A stretch of 64,000 nt of DNA, from contig JAHDVF020000240.1 in the NCBI GenBank assembly GCA_022606425.2, forward strand, positions 3,185,501 through 3,249,500, given 5' to 3'. The notes beneath the pieces were generated by a model, which saw nothing but the letters and a program-made list of their open reading frames with translations, was not told the DNA's origin and ran no database searches. Position 1 is the stretch's first letter. Each line of letters starts with the position of its first letter. Position numbers and translations under genes: made by a program. Below, piece after piece: positions 19,923 through 30,846 of this stretch. The stretch comes from Lepidostoma basale. Lineage: Eukaryota; Arthropoda; Insecta; Trichoptera; Lepidostomatidae.

Positions 19923-20700
19923 GTCTTCTCTCCTTCTAAGTATAAACCGTGTGGCCTGTTTCTAACTAACTAACCATCACGCCATTTCGCCGGAGGAGTA
20001 GGCAGAGAAGATGGATCGCCACAATGCTCTGTCCTGGCATACCTCTCGGGTGTCCTCCACATTTATACATCGTACCATGCACGCACGTCGATTATTCCGA
20101 CTTCGAATGTGGCCGCCATTTAGTAATTGATTAATTTGGTCATGCCATGTTTTCCTCGGTCGTCCTCGGTTTCTTTTTCTACTCACGCTGCTTCGGTACA
20201 ACTTTTTAACCGTTCTACTCTCATCCATTCGTTCCATAAGTCCACACCATCTCAAGGATCCTTTTTTAATTTTATCCATGATGCAGTCATCTGCCTTACA
20301 TTTCTTTCTTATTTCATCGTTCGGTATTCTTTCATACAGCGTTTTCCCTCACATTATTCTTAGTGATTTCATTTCTACGGCATTTATCCTGCTTTCATCC
20401 TTTTTTGTGGCCTGTTTCTTAAGAGGAATTGGCTCCTGCGATCCATCTGTTTGGTGGTCTCCCCGGGGGTCGTCTACCTTGGGGTTGGCCCTGCAACACA
20501 ATGAGAGGGAGTCTGGATGGTTCCATTCTCCTCACGTGTGCATACCAGTATCTTCTCCTTTGCCTTCCCCAATTAACGACATCCTCGACCTCGCACATCT
20601 CCCTTATCCTTGAGTTCTTTATTGTATCTGGCAGTGTCTTGCCAGATATGTTTCTGAGCGTCTTCATTTCAGCGTTGAATTTTATTTTTAAAACTATCAA
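19923..20700 (-). mobile_element. RTE-B LINE 3' fragment, split by RTE-A
   Basis: Minus-strand EMKTLRNISGKTLPDTIKNS, IREMCEVEDVVNWGRQRRRY, WYAHVRRMEPSRLPLIVLQG and GRRPPGRPPNRW are open over 97 codons at 20419-20712. The 3' end lies left of the nested RTE-A, near a CTTCTCTCCTTC tail. Confidence 0.75.
19964..20405 (-). mobile_element. RTE-A LINE, 442-bp insertion with 14-bp target duplication
   Basis: TGTGGCCTGTTTCT occurs at 19950-19963 and again at 20406-20419; removing the insert rejoins RTE-B. A 100-codon open frame (MDKIKKGSLRWCGLMERMDE to AYSSGEMA) ends next to a GTTA tail. It belongs to the same subfamily as the 4.3 kb copy (SSVSRKRNRGRPRK). Confidence 0.9.
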
Positions 20701-20711
20701 ACCACCAAGCA

Positions 20712-21245
20712 ATGGCTTCGTATCAAAGTTTAATTCCTGGAGTATTTAAAACGGGTTACATTAACATGGATAAGTGTATCAAAGAATTAGATGGCATAAA
20801 CCCTGGCGCGAAAATGAACGATATTTCCATCAGCTGCTATTATATGCAGACGACGCTGTTTAAATCGCTGACAGCATGGACGCTCTACAAGTCCTAGTGT
20901 CAAAAAAGTACGAAGTCTGCAATAAGTATGACCTTGAGATGAACGTGTTAAAGTTATGGTATTTGAAAAGGAAGAATGTATGACGGATTGTGACATAAGT
21001 GCTAACGGAGAGAAATTAGAACAAGTTACCGAATTTGTTCATCTGGGAAGCATGTTTACAAGAGATGGAAGAACGGAGAAAGATATCGGAAGAAGGATTG
21101 GAGCTGGAAACAAAATAAATAGTGCACTGACCGCAAATATAAATATATCGACTGAAGTCAAGATAGCTGTGCGCAATGGAGTTTATGTATGGAAGTGAAG
21201 CTTGGAGTTGGCAGAAGAAGGATGAAAGTAGGATAAATGCCGTCA
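20712..21245 (+). pseudogene. RTE-A reverse transcriptase fragment with YADD box
   Basis: The only RTE-A copy here that reaches the RT catalytic core. LLYADDAV is encoded at 20837-20860 (YADD at 20843-20854), then a stop. EKLEQVTEFVHLGSMFTRDG, GRRIGAGNKINSALT and KIAVRNGV follow in order, then EAWSWQKKDESRINAV in another frame. Premature stops after ADDAV and a missing block in the thumb show it is dead. The 3' third is absent. Confidence 0.72.
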
Positions 21246-21414
21246 ACACAAATACAAAAAAGGTTTTCATAAATGAATGTCTTAGTATCACCTTGTATAA
21301 CATGCAAATATTGTATCTTAGCTGGTCCATTATAATGAATGGAAATTGAATATTATTAAGAGATCTAAAAACATAGTTTAATATTCGTAAATATATTTTA
21401 CTCCTTTGCATCAT

Positions 21415-21535
21415 ATAGCCGTACAACTCTTGAAGAGTTTTAGCCTCTTTGGCGAATAATTCCAAACTCCTCGATCCTGCGCCTTTTGCTCTTAGCAGTC
21501 CGTTTCGCCCATCTTAACCTTTCCCTCACGGTGCT
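21415..21535 (-). mobile_element. RTE-E LINE 3' snippet
   Basis: Minus strand gives AKSKRRRIEEF-like sequence then AKEAKTLQELYGYM, matching KEAKTLQELYGPRK of the 61 kb copy at nucleotide level. Tail absent. Confidence 0.6.
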
Positions 21536-21539
21536 CAAA

Positions 21540-22555
21540 TAAAAACGCGCGTTCCGTTGTTGGGTAGTCAGTACGCAATCCCCTTAATTAATTATAATTG
21601 AAGTAAAAAATATAATAATTGAGATTTATTTACTGAAAACCTTTAAAAAACCTTCTGGCAACGCTCACGGAACGGGCACAGGTCCGCTCTGGTTGCAAAA
21701 CCGAGAGCTACTACCGGGGGCAGTGATACATTGAGCTCCTCGCGCTTCCACAGTGAAGTATGTAAGAGTGAGATTCGAATTTAGTGTCAGGCACTCACAG
21801 CGTTGTTTATACATGCATTTGTTTCCGGTGTTCACAAAATACCTCCGATGTACCAGATAAGTTCTGATTATTATTAAGATTATTTTTTTAATCAGTGCGT
21901 AAATATATTACGGAGGAATACCTAAAATCTTAACCTTGTATTAATTTTATTTATAGAGATATTGATAATTATTGGAAGCAACGTGTAGAAGATAGAGTCC
22001 GTTCACGATAGGGAGATCGTCTGCAATAGTATGAATGACAGTGCGTTTAAAAAAAATCTAGACGCTATTTTTATTTTATTTTTTTTATGATTGGAAAACC
22101 AAAATAAATCTCAATCGTATATTCAAACATTGAAATAAATAAACTAGTAATTTTTATTACTTTTTTATTAACAAAAATGCTCTCCGCTTAATTGTAATAA
22201 TTATCAAAATTAGGTTCATTAAATTTATAATCTGTTTAATATTTTTTTCTTGTAAAAGCGACTAAGGGTGAGACTAATATTAAAAATGATACTTTTTTTT
22301 TCCTTTATTGTTTTTTATTATTACAACATTTGATCCTTGCAGGTGTTTATCTCTAGTATATTATAAAATTTCTTTCTGGATTATGTATTATATTTAATTG
22401 TACAGAGCTGACTCAGTCAATATGAGATTAATCAATAATAAAAATAATATTTCAAAAATACTCCTGCAAAACGAGTATTTTTCGAATTACCGAGTATACG
22501 AGATGCCGAATACGTGCAGTTCCCTCCATGTCTCGGAACATACTGACGCCGCGCG
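21540..22555. other. no gene recognised
   Basis: Block 21655-21800 is less AT-rich (ACGGAACGGGCACAGGTCCG and CTACTACCGGGGGCAG) with no relative in this window and no long ORF; it could be host single-copy DNA. The rest is AT-rich. Confidence 0.35.
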
Positions 22556-22599
22556 GCTCATTTGACTCGGCAACCAATCAAATTGCAAAAACTATCACC

Positions 22600-22760
22600 G
22601 CACTCATACATCGATACGAGATCATCAATTTGTGAATGAACTCTACCTATCATAGGGAAGGGAGGGTTAACTTGATCAGCCTGAACATTATCCATGAGGT
22701 GCTGTCCAGGCCTTCCTCGAGATAACTTCGGCTGGTCTTGACGCGTATATATCTGGACGT
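22600..22760 (-). mobile_element. possible RTE-E-related snippet
   Basis: Minus strand encodes DQPKLSRGRPGQHLMDNVQA, reminiscent of ERPLGRPRERLMDNVLADL in RTE-E at 61.2 kb. The similarity covers about 20 residues only; downstream sequence diverges. Confidence 0.35.
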
Positions 22761-22799
22761 AATTGCTCTGATATATCATGGTCAGCAGACATGCCCAAC

Positions 22800-23490
22800 C
22801 CAGGCTGCTGGGTTTTTGTACGAATCATTTGTTTATTTTAATTTATGTATTGCACCATTCAGAACAGTCATTAAATAACAGAAAACAAAAAAGACGCAAA
22901 TCGAAAAAAGTTTTATTTGGCAATATTTATAATACGGTTTTGTATTGTTCATTTTTTTAAATATTAATTGTGGATTAAGAGTGCAGTTCATATCAAAATA
23001 GTTTCTTGGAAATCAAATAACACATTATAATAAAAAAAAATATAGGTTAACCGTGCACTGTAATCATTTTAATCGTGTAAGAACCTCATGGGTAATTTGT
23101 TTTCAAGGACGGTTCGTAATGTGTCTAATAATAACATACATTTTTTAAGACATCTTAATGCAATGTGATTACATTTGGCATATGCATTTTCATTCAAAGT
23201 TCTTATGACTATAAATATAAAATAAGGAGTTTGACATCATCGCCAAAGGAATGTAAATTTATAAATTGAAAGCTTGAATCAAAATCAAGGAGGTGGTATA
23301 GAAATTAAAAATCGCAGCTGCAGTATAGTCTGTCGATGCCAGCCAAAACAACTTGCTGTCGAAATAAAAATAAATTGGAAATATATGTTAAAAAAAACTA
23401 CGTTTCATTTAATAACGATTTAATGTTTGTCAAAAGATTTTTTTTATGATAATTTAAATATCCTGGTAAACCTTCATTGTATAATCACAA
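22800..23490. other. AT-rich sequence, no gene recognised
   Basis: A decayed H2-like stretch, GTCTGTCGATGCCAGCC then GCTGTCGAAAT, is visible at 23328-23365. Nothing else is recognised. Confidence 0.4.
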
Positions 23491-23499
23491 AACTTTTTT

Positions 23500-24045
23500 G
23501 TACTTTTCACAAACGTGTTTCGGGAAACAAACTTCCCTTTACCAGTGTATGAATTTTAACAGTTAAATGAAAGAGAGTTATAACTATTTTTATAAACTGT
23601 TAAATTTAAAAACGTTGTTTTATGTATCACAATTGTATTTTTATTTTACGCGACAGCTGTTTCGTAAACATATTTTGACATCAACAGGTATTACAATAAT
23701 ATTCAAAATTATATCAAAGAAATTATTCAAATTGACATAGGAACAAATACACATAAAGGTACGAAAAATTACGAAAATTTGACATTTGATATATTATTGT
23801 AACACCAGATGATGTCAACATAGGTTGACGAAACAGCTGTCGCGTAAATTAAAATGCGATTGTGATACATAAAATATAGTTTTTTTAAAATTTAACAGTC
23901 TATAATGTTACAGTATCATAATGTTTCGGCCAAAACAATAGACTTTTTTAATTATTGAATATCAGAAGACATTTTTCATACACTGAAGAAGGGAAGTTTG
24001 TGTCCCGAAAAAAAATGTTTGTGAAAAGTGCAAAAAAGTGTTGAC
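23500..24045. mobile_element. H1 pair nested in an H10 pair
   Basis: Outer halves: a minus-strand CUGGUAA...GGGAAG...CCCGAAACAC at 23515-23557, and a plus-strand CUGAAGA, A, GGGAAG...CCCGAAA at 23982-24025 (H10). Between them lies an H1 element with a decayed minus-strand ribozyme at 23640-23697 and a better plus-strand one at 23800-23850. The two families share layout but not sequence. The H1 target duplication is not clear. Confidence 0.55.
23800..23850 (+). ncRNA. hammerhead-like motif, H1, U4A variant
   Basis: CAGAUGA replaces CUGAUGA. Helix II GUCAAC/GUUGAC, GAAA, ACAGCUGU and UC are intact. The U-to-A change in the core would be expected to inactivate it. Confidence 0.45.
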
Positions 24046-24416
24046 TTATTTATACATATTGTGAAAAATAATTGCGATACGATTACTTGATACTTCGAAG
24101 AAAAAAAATACGGATGTTTTAAGTGGGCAAATGATTTTGATATTGGCCTAAATTAAAAGGAAGTAGTGTATGGCGGGGCAATAATAATAAATTAAAAAAA
24201 TACTTCACACAGAATGCCGCTTCATTGTAAACTATTCATAATGTTATATATTATTTATGAGATTATTCAAGGTGCGATGACAGAATCAGACCCAAACGAC
24301 ATTTTTAATTGTTTTTAATTTAAACTTCAAAATTCTAGGTACAGATTGTCTGTTTTCTAGAAGTTTTATTATATACTTTCGTATGAAGTACTTAACTTGT
24401 GGAGTGGCTTATTCAT

Positions 24417-24915
24417 TAACTAACTAACCATCACGCTATCACGCCGAAGAGGTAGGCAGAACGAATGAACCACCACACTGGTCTGTCCTGACATATATCT
24501 CTCGATTCAATCTCGATTCAATCGAACCAATCTGCCTCTGGTGACACCGGTGGGAAGAGCAATTAGTCTGCTGAATGCGGTCTCCTCGGAGATCGACGTC
24601 TTTCATGTTAGTGAAAGTACGTTCAGGGGGCAAATACTATTGACTTTAGAAAGTATCTTGTCTTCCTAATGTCGAACCATCTCTAATGCGTTCCTGGTAC
24701 TTTGTTGTATTTTTATAATATTTTACCTGTACTTAATAGATGCCTTAAACATTTTCCTGTTTGTAATGTCTATTGAGTTAATAAACTGATTTGATTTGAT
24801 TTGATTCATCTACATTCGTGTATCGTGTCATGCACGCACATCGATTACTTGGACTCCTCACGTGACAGACAATAAATATTTGATTGATTTGATCGTGCCA
24901 AGTTTTCCTCGGATT
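24417..24915 (-). mobile_element. RTE-A LINE 3' fragment, split by J1
   Basis: The tail and the first 90 bp lie left of the J1 insertion; the MTRCMN, RSQ and GRPRKT-like segments resume at about 24808. It ends where the J2 fragment begins. Confidence 0.72.
24519..24807 (+). mobile_element. J1 Jockey-like LINE 3' end inside RTE-A
   Basis: Encodes RTNLPLVTPVGRAISLLNAV then SSEIDVFHVSESTFRGQIL and a stop. A 3' UTR follows, ending TTGAGTTAATAAACTG plus (TTTGA)n. GATTCA lies at both junctions, a likely short target duplication. This copy defines the J1 3' terminus. Confidence 0.78.
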
Positions 24916-24916
24916 T

Positions 24917-26870
24917 ATCAATTTTATTTATTCATGACATTGGCAACTGTTTTCTCCATTCCAAACGTCCCTAAAGGACCCTACATCTGTCTCCTCTTCA
25001 CTGATGACATGAAGGTCTTCCTGAAAATTTCTGATACTTCTGATTGCCTTTAGCTTCAATCTGATCTAGACAGACTCTCTCGTTAATGTGTATTAAATAA
25101 ACTCTCCATTAACGCTGATAAGTGTAACAATGTCTCGTTTTTCCGTAAAATTAACCCACACCAAGCATGACAATTTCATCAATAATTCAGTTTTATCTAT
25201 TGTTATATCTAATTCAGTTATATCAATAATACAGATCGTGTATATTTATTTTGTTTTTGAAAATTTGGTTTGGTTCATGTGGTGCTCCTGTTAATTTGGA
25301 GATATTTCGCGTATAAGTGAATTGTTTTGGTCAATTTAACTGTTACCGCACTTTATAATAGTTAATTGTGACACGTAATACGTTTGTGCTGTTTTGCTGT
25401 TAAAATTATATTAGTTTTATCGTTTTTATAAAGAATTTTGACAGGTGTAAAAATAAATTTTTCATTTGTTCCAATGACAATTTGAATAATTTCTTCAATA
25501 TTATTTCAAATTTCTTGCTGGTTAAGTGCCTAATTACAGCTAATTTAAAAAACGGTGGATACGTGTAACATAAATTAAATAAACACAAAAGTCCGGATCG
25601 TCCATGTCAACATGTGCAACATCGAAAAAACATTATGTGTTATTACATTATGTGCTAAATTAAACAAACGGCGGATTCGTGGAACATAAATTAAATAGAC
25701 AATATGTGCACCATTTAAAAAGAACATTTTGTGTAAAATATTTTTATTTTGTTATTTTATTTTATATTATTGTATTTTATATTATTAATTTTAGATTTAT
25801 TTTGTGGATGTTGCACGATCAAAGTGTGCGCGGGAGATGCCTATTGGTGGCGATGAGGTTCGCAACCCATCACACCGCGTCTCCCGCGGAGCGAAAAGTG
25901 AAGGATGGAGTGCCGCATGGGTTAAAGTGTGACAGTCCATTCTTTCTGCCTACCCTTTCAGGGAGATAGCGTGATGGTTAGTTAGTTAGTTAGTCAGATC
26001 GTGTGCGAGATCTTGGAGTCACAATGGACCCTAAACTTACTTTCGTGAGTCACATTGATGGCATGTTGGATAAATCATATAGAACCTTGGGATTCATACT
26101 AGGTACATGCAAACCTTTTCAGAACATCACTGCCCTCAAGGTTCTTTTTAAAACCATGGTTCACTCACATCTTGAATTCGTATCTCCTGTTTGGTCTCCT
26201 TACTATTCCGCGCATCCAACGCATAGAAAGAGTTCAAAAAATATTCCTCAAACATATCAATTTCAAAATGTGCAGGTATTTTCCTGATTAGTCTGTCCTT
26301 GCTTTTCACTCCTTAGACGCTCTCAAAAATAGACGAACCCTAAACGATATGATGCTACTTCACAAAATCATACATTTCAGAATTGATAACTCCGAACTTC
26401 TTAGCACATTGACCATTAGCACCCCTATGTTTCGTACAAGACACACCGCGAGCCAAGTATTCCACCTTTCTGCTTATCGCACCAATTACGCTCAGAGCGT
26501 GCGACACTATATGCGACACTTATAACAAATCTTTTAGTGCAATCGATGTTTTTCACCAAAACGCTTATGATTTTAAAAAAATAGTTGCATCAACTTTTCG
26601 GTATGTTTAGTGCTATAATGTTATATTCCTTTATTTGTATTATTATTATTATCTTATTGTTAATTTTTTACTATTACCTAAGTTAGTTTTATCTTGATTT
26701 TAGTTTAGTTAAATCTCGTTTCATAAGTCTATAATGTTAACTCTGTTCATTCATTTATATTTGTGGTAACATGTAATTGGCCTTATTTAAGTACTTATTT
26801 GTATATTCTTATATGTATACTTATTCGCTGTTCATTACTTAAAAAAATAAAAAATATATATAAAAATATC
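24917..26870 (+). mobile_element. J2 Jockey-like LINE, split by C1
   Basis: Upstream part: CLLFTDDMKVFLKISD, with FTDD (24997-25008) in place of the usual (Y/F)ADD RT box, then LQSDLDRLS in shifted frame. It is interrupted by C1 and resumes in frame as DRVRDLGVTMDPKLTF, SYRTLGFILGTCKPF and SHLEFVSPVWSPYY. Later blocks are RTRHTASQVFHLSAYRTNYA and a worn C-terminus plus 3' UTR. Frameshifts and stops throughout; endonuclease missing. Confidence 0.78.
25242..25994 (+). mobile_element. C1 chimeric retroposon, longest copy (753 bp)
   Basis: CAGATCGTGT at 25232-25241 and 25995-26004 is an exact 10-bp target duplication, and removing the insert rejoins the Jockey frame. Internal layout: unique 5' part; a segment similar to the H1 interior (TTCCAATGACAATTTGAATA); two related units with ACGGTGGATACGTG and CGGCGGATTCGTGG; a GC-richer part (CACACCGCGTCTCCCGCGGA); then the RTE-A type terminus GATAGCGTGATGGTTAGTTA. 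No ORF. Probably mobilised by RTE-A enzymes through the shared 3' end. Confidence 0.85.
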
Positions 26871-26904
26871 ATTGAATATCAGCAGAAATTTATTAAAATC
26901 TTCA

Positions 26905-26980
26905 TCCCGAGATGAAGACACTGAGGACGGTAGCAAGCAATACGACTGCAAGAAGACTGATAAGACATCCTTAAAATCTC
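26905..26980 (+). mobile_element. RTE-B snippet
   Basis: CGAGATGAAGACACTGAGGA then CGGTAGCAAGCAA corresponds to the EMKTLRTIAGK block of RTE-B. About 75 bp only. Confidence 0.4.
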
Positions 26981-27035
26981 GCAAATTATGATAATGAGAA
27001 AGATCGAAGGACGACATCATCTTGACGTAAGGCTG

Positions 27036-27640
27036 TTTTATTTAATTTAATTTATTTTAATAAAAATTACAAACATTACAGACATATTTCCAGATCGTTT
27101 GCAATTACATTATGAGAATTTAAAAGAGAAGCATAAAAACATATAAATAAATAAAAAGTTTAAGAATTATAAATAATCATAACATTGATATTGCATCCCT
27201 GAGGCAACTCACACTATCACGAAATATGTCGACCTCCGAGGCGATCCGATTAAGCAATAAGATTGCCCTACCCACAGGCATAACCATTGGCAGGTTGGTT
27301 CTGCAGCGTGGCAAATAAAACAATCTGTGCTGTCTTTGACGAAGGTAATTATCAGGGACAAATAGACCTACATCACTCAGGACATCCGAGTTCTGTATAC
27401 GGCCGCCAATCAGCTGAAAGAAGTGAACTCCCAAGTGAATGTTCCTCCTTCTCTCCAATGATTGGTAGCTTAGCATACCTAGCAAGAATTCAGTCGGAAA
27501 GAGCCACGGGTAATGACCGCGCTCCCTGAGGTAAAGAAAGCGCAGAATTTTTTTCTGCACTCGCTCCACCATCAGAGAATATCGGATCCCAGGCGGTGAC
27601 CAAATAACGGAACTATATTCCAGCCGACTTCTTACCAGTA
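27036..27640 (-). mobile_element. J4 Jockey-like LINE 3' end
   Basis: A 131-codon open frame on the minus strand (27177-27572): MVERVQKKILRFLYLRERG, SYQSLERRRNIHLGVHFF, RTNLPMVMPVGRAILLLNRI and SEVDIFRDS, ending in a stop. Just upstream in a shifted frame lies LVRSRLEYSSVIWSPPG. These are the post-RT blocks of Jockey-type LINEs. The 3' UTR runs to an A-rich end near 27040. The well-kept C-terminus suggests a relatively young copy. Confidence 0.8.
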
Positions 27641-27659
27641 CTGATGATAGGTATCATCG

Positions 27660-28505
27660 TACTGATGATAGGTAACACAACAGGTTAATAAATATATTGT
27701 TATCTAAAAATATAGGGCCTGATTGAGTTAAGCGACTTTTAACTATTATAAATTTCTGGTTATTGATCGATTTATGACTTAAGTGGTATAATTTCTATAC
27801 TGTTATTGCTTATTACACATCCACGCAGGTATGTAGTTCGCATGATAACTCAATTCGAGTCCAGTACCGGAGCGCGGCGGGATTACTAACAACATTTTGA
27901 CCGACCATTCCTATCGGTTTTCGATACAAGAAATTTCATATCAGCATCAGAATTCGGAACGAACTGCGGGGTTTCTTTTGGTGCGGGCTACATGAATTAT
28001 TAAAGGGAATATTATCTTATTCATGAACAATTTTAAAACGCGTGATACCATTTTCGTTCTTGAATATCGAGGCTAAAAGTTGATCTGTATATTTTTTATA
28101 TTTTCGTACGAAATACTTTATTTGTGGTGCATCAAATTTTAGGAATAAATAAAACTATTAATCTGAATGGAAAAGTCTGTTTTTTTTCGAAATTTAAATA
28201 AAACTATTAATATGATTGGAAAAGTTTTTATTTTTTCGAAATTTAAATATATTTTTTTGAAAATACACGTATCGCCATGCGTAGAACATTATTAGATGTC
28301 ACGTGTTAATTATGTATTATCACATTTTGCCTTAGCAAGGTGAAATGTGTCATTCAGTTAACATTTCATATGAATTAAAACAGACGATTTCATTCGTATA
28401 AATTGTTAAATATTGAGTTTTACTAAATTATTAGAGAAATAAGAAATTGTAAAATTTATTTTGTGCACATTATTTTTGATTTTGAAATAAAACATTAAAC
28501 AATGA
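27660..28505. other. no gene recognised
   Basis: GTACTGATGATAGGTA is repeated in tandem at 27629-27675. The rest is unassigned and AT-rich. Confidence 0.4.
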
Positions 28506-28510
28506 AATAT

Positions 28511-28735
28511 GTTAAACCCCATATTAAATAAATAATACGAATGAAAACATCTGCTTTCTAGAAGTTTTAATATATTTTATGTGAATGACATGTAACGCTT
28601 GTCTAAGGCACAATCAAATGTTCTCTTGATAAATATTACACATTTTATAATGCCATAGATAGGCGAAAAATTATATTCACATGAAATATAATGAAACTTC
28701 TAGAAAACAAACGCTTACATTCTTATTCATCAAAG
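28511..28735. repeat. H5 repeat pair, decayed
   Basis: Both H5 arms are present, facing each other (TTTCTAGAAGTTTTAATATA and its inverse), with central GCC...GGC hairpins. The ribozyme cores are decayed: CGAAAAAUUAU on the plus strand and GUUACAUGUC on the minus. Confidence 0.5.
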
Positions 28736-28767
28736 AATATACGCTTTCCCCAATATATACTCGTATT

Positions 28768-28940
28768 TTAGGAGCTGTTTCGAGCTGCCAGGGACAGAGA
28801 CGCTGATTCTCAAGTGATAGTCAAAGTTGGGGGGACCTGACATTGCAAAATTGCTGGTTACTGGATGCAGAAGGCACGATAATGGAGTTTGAGGATATAT
28901 ATGGGGGAGCAGTGGACCACACCATCTGTGTAAGTAAGTA
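28768..28940 (+). mobile_element. RTE-D-like LINE 3' end with (GTAA)n tail
   Basis: Encodes ELFRAARDRDADSQVIVKVG, comparable to ELFRVAQDREAFAGVIVNV of RTE-D at 31.9 kb. A UTR follows, then GTAAGTAAGTAAGTAAA. Confidence 0.5.
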
Positions 28941-29490
28941 AGTAAAATAAAGTTTTTATTTGAATAAATATAATAACACTTAGTATTACAACACTTTATT
29001 TCACTTTAGACAGATATGTTTCGGTTATAGCACAACCTTTAGCAATGTACTCAATTTTAACAAGAAAATAAAACAGAGTGATCAGTTATATACAAAAAAG
29101 GGTGGAGCTAAGTATAAATGTGGAGGAGGTATAATTAGGATTGAGGAGAGGGGAGATGTAACGGGAACATTTCGAACATGGGAATTGAATTTAAATTGAA
29201 CTGGTTGTTTATTATATTTTCATTATATTTGTTATTTTTGATGGATTTTTTGATTTCTAAAAAAATATTGTAACACTAATTGTGAATATATTTATTCAAA
29301 TATGATTCAACATCACGAAGTGAAGGCAAATATAAAAGAAAAGTTAGTTTATTATTTATTTTTGTTATTTTTGGTGGCTTTTTTTAATTTCTAATAAAAT
29401 GTTGTAATACTAAGTGTAATTACATTTATTGAAATGTGAATCCACAACACAAAGTGAAGGCGAATATATGTAGAAGAGAAGTTAGTTTAT
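28940..29490. repeat. H11 motif and two tandem 125-bp units
   Basis: A minus-strand CUAAAGG-UUG...AACCGAAACAUAUCUG at 29015-29055 has the 3' hammerhead-like half with a weak core. Downstream, TTATTTTTGATGG...GAAGGCAAATATA (about 29232-29345) is repeated at about 29354-29475. Both units hold CACGAAGTGAAGG or CACAAAGTGAAGG. No coding content. Confidence 0.45.
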
Positions 29491-29494
29491 TCTG

Positions 29495-30205
29495 TAAGCT
29501 TGTAATTCTAATAATTACCATATTTTTATAAGTAACTGTTTGCCGAATTGCGTGTGCATGATGTTATTAATGTAAATATGCAATATGTATTTGTAGGCAC
29601 GCGCAAGTGATATTATTAAATTTATTGGTTGATAAAATTCCCTAGAAACGGGGTAAACTCCCCATCCCTGCATGAATGTTTTGCGGAATATAATCACGTG
29701 GTCCCATTCCCTAATGACGATATCGGCATGCCGTAGCGGCGCCGCGGCCTATACGCGATTGGTAACAGCTGAACGGATTTGAGTTATGTGCCAAATCTGT
29801 CTCTGAGATCACATGAACAATAGATGTATGCAACTACTACATCTGAGATCACATCGTTTATAGATGCGTAGCGTCCAATAGTAAAAAACCCTTCATAAGT
29901 ACCAGTCATTGAGATTTTGATTATGAATTAAAACACGTTTTTTTTCACTTACGAATTTATTTAGAGCGGAGAACGCTATAAAATCATTGTCATTAATAAT
30001 TAATCAGTAATTAATTGAGAAAATTCTCGCCGCATGTCGACTTTTGCAAGTTGGAAGCTAGATGAATTTGTCATAACTGATATTTGATAGTGAAATTAAA
30101 GAAGCTTTTTTTGCAAGTGAATGCTTCAAATTATGGAGAATATATGGAGAGTTATAATTGAAGTTTTGAAAGGATACAATTTCAAAGTACTTCATAAATA
30201 ATGTT
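29495..30205. other. no gene recognised; short GC-rich block inside
   Basis: Around 29730-29755 the sequence becomes strongly GC-rich (CGTAGCGGCGCCGCGGCC), out of character for the region. No ORF or repeat is recognised. Confidence 0.35.
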
Positions 30206-30213
30206 TTAACGAA

Positions 30214-30471
30214 GACCTTCATGGCCGAGTGGTAAGTGCATTATTGCCACCCCGAAGGTTCCGGGTTTGATTCCTGGCGAGGGCAATGTGATTGCCACAC
30301 TGTCTTTGGTCTGGTTCAGAATTCACGTGACAATAAAATGACGATAGATTAGCTACCTATCACATGTCACGAGAATCAATATGATAGCTATACCGTTTAC
30401 ATTGATTTGGCTTGCGCTGTAATGATGTAAAGAGCGATTCAACAAAATAATAATAATAATAATAAAGCCAC
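30214..30471 (+). mobile_element. tRNA-derived SINE
   Basis: A box TGGCCGAGTGG at 30222-30232 and B box GGTTTGATTCC at 30264-30274, about 40 bp apart as in a pol III type 2 promoter. A conserved body follows (CACACTGTCTTTGGTCTGG, ACAATAAAATGACGATAGAT, ATCACATGTCACGAG) and an (AAT)n tail. Four further copies lie at 40.1, 45.8, 55.6 and 56.9 kb. The tRNA-like part cannot fold as a complete tRNA. Confidence 0.85.
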
Positions 30472-30474
30472 TAA

Positions 30475-30838
30475 ATTATTAGCGAGGTTTCACTTTCCGG
30501 GCAAATGATCTAACTGATCTATGGTGTTTATGATCATTCGTGTCAAAATTTTGACGCTTAAATTATCATCAATCGATTCAATTGATCGTCTTCTCAATAT
30601 TATTTATATTCAAACTTTTCGCAAATTGCGGGTACGATATTTCAGAAAAATGTTTAGAGTTTCTTTATAGAGATAATTATTTATATAAATGCGGAGATAT
30701 CTAATTAGAAAAAAAGTATACGTAATTTTAAATCTGGTAGGAGGTCGATACAAACGAGACCAGTCATATTTTGAATGTATAAAAGATACGTTTTACTCAC
30801 AAACAGGAGTCACATATAATAAAAAAAAGAATATATTC
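30475..30838. other. no gene recognised
   Basis: AT-rich; no repeat family identified. Confidence 0.4.
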
Positions 30839-30846
30839 AAATAATA

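Noticed and set aside
27629..27675. Hammerhead core CUGAUGA in GTACTGATGATAGGTA
   Set aside because: CUGAUGA occurs, but there is no GAAA, helix II or helix III downstream; a short tandem duplication only.
30214..30290. A real tRNA gene
   Set aside because: A and B boxes are present, but the acceptor and anticodon arms do not fold as a complete tRNA, and the same unit with a long body recurs four more times: it is a SINE.
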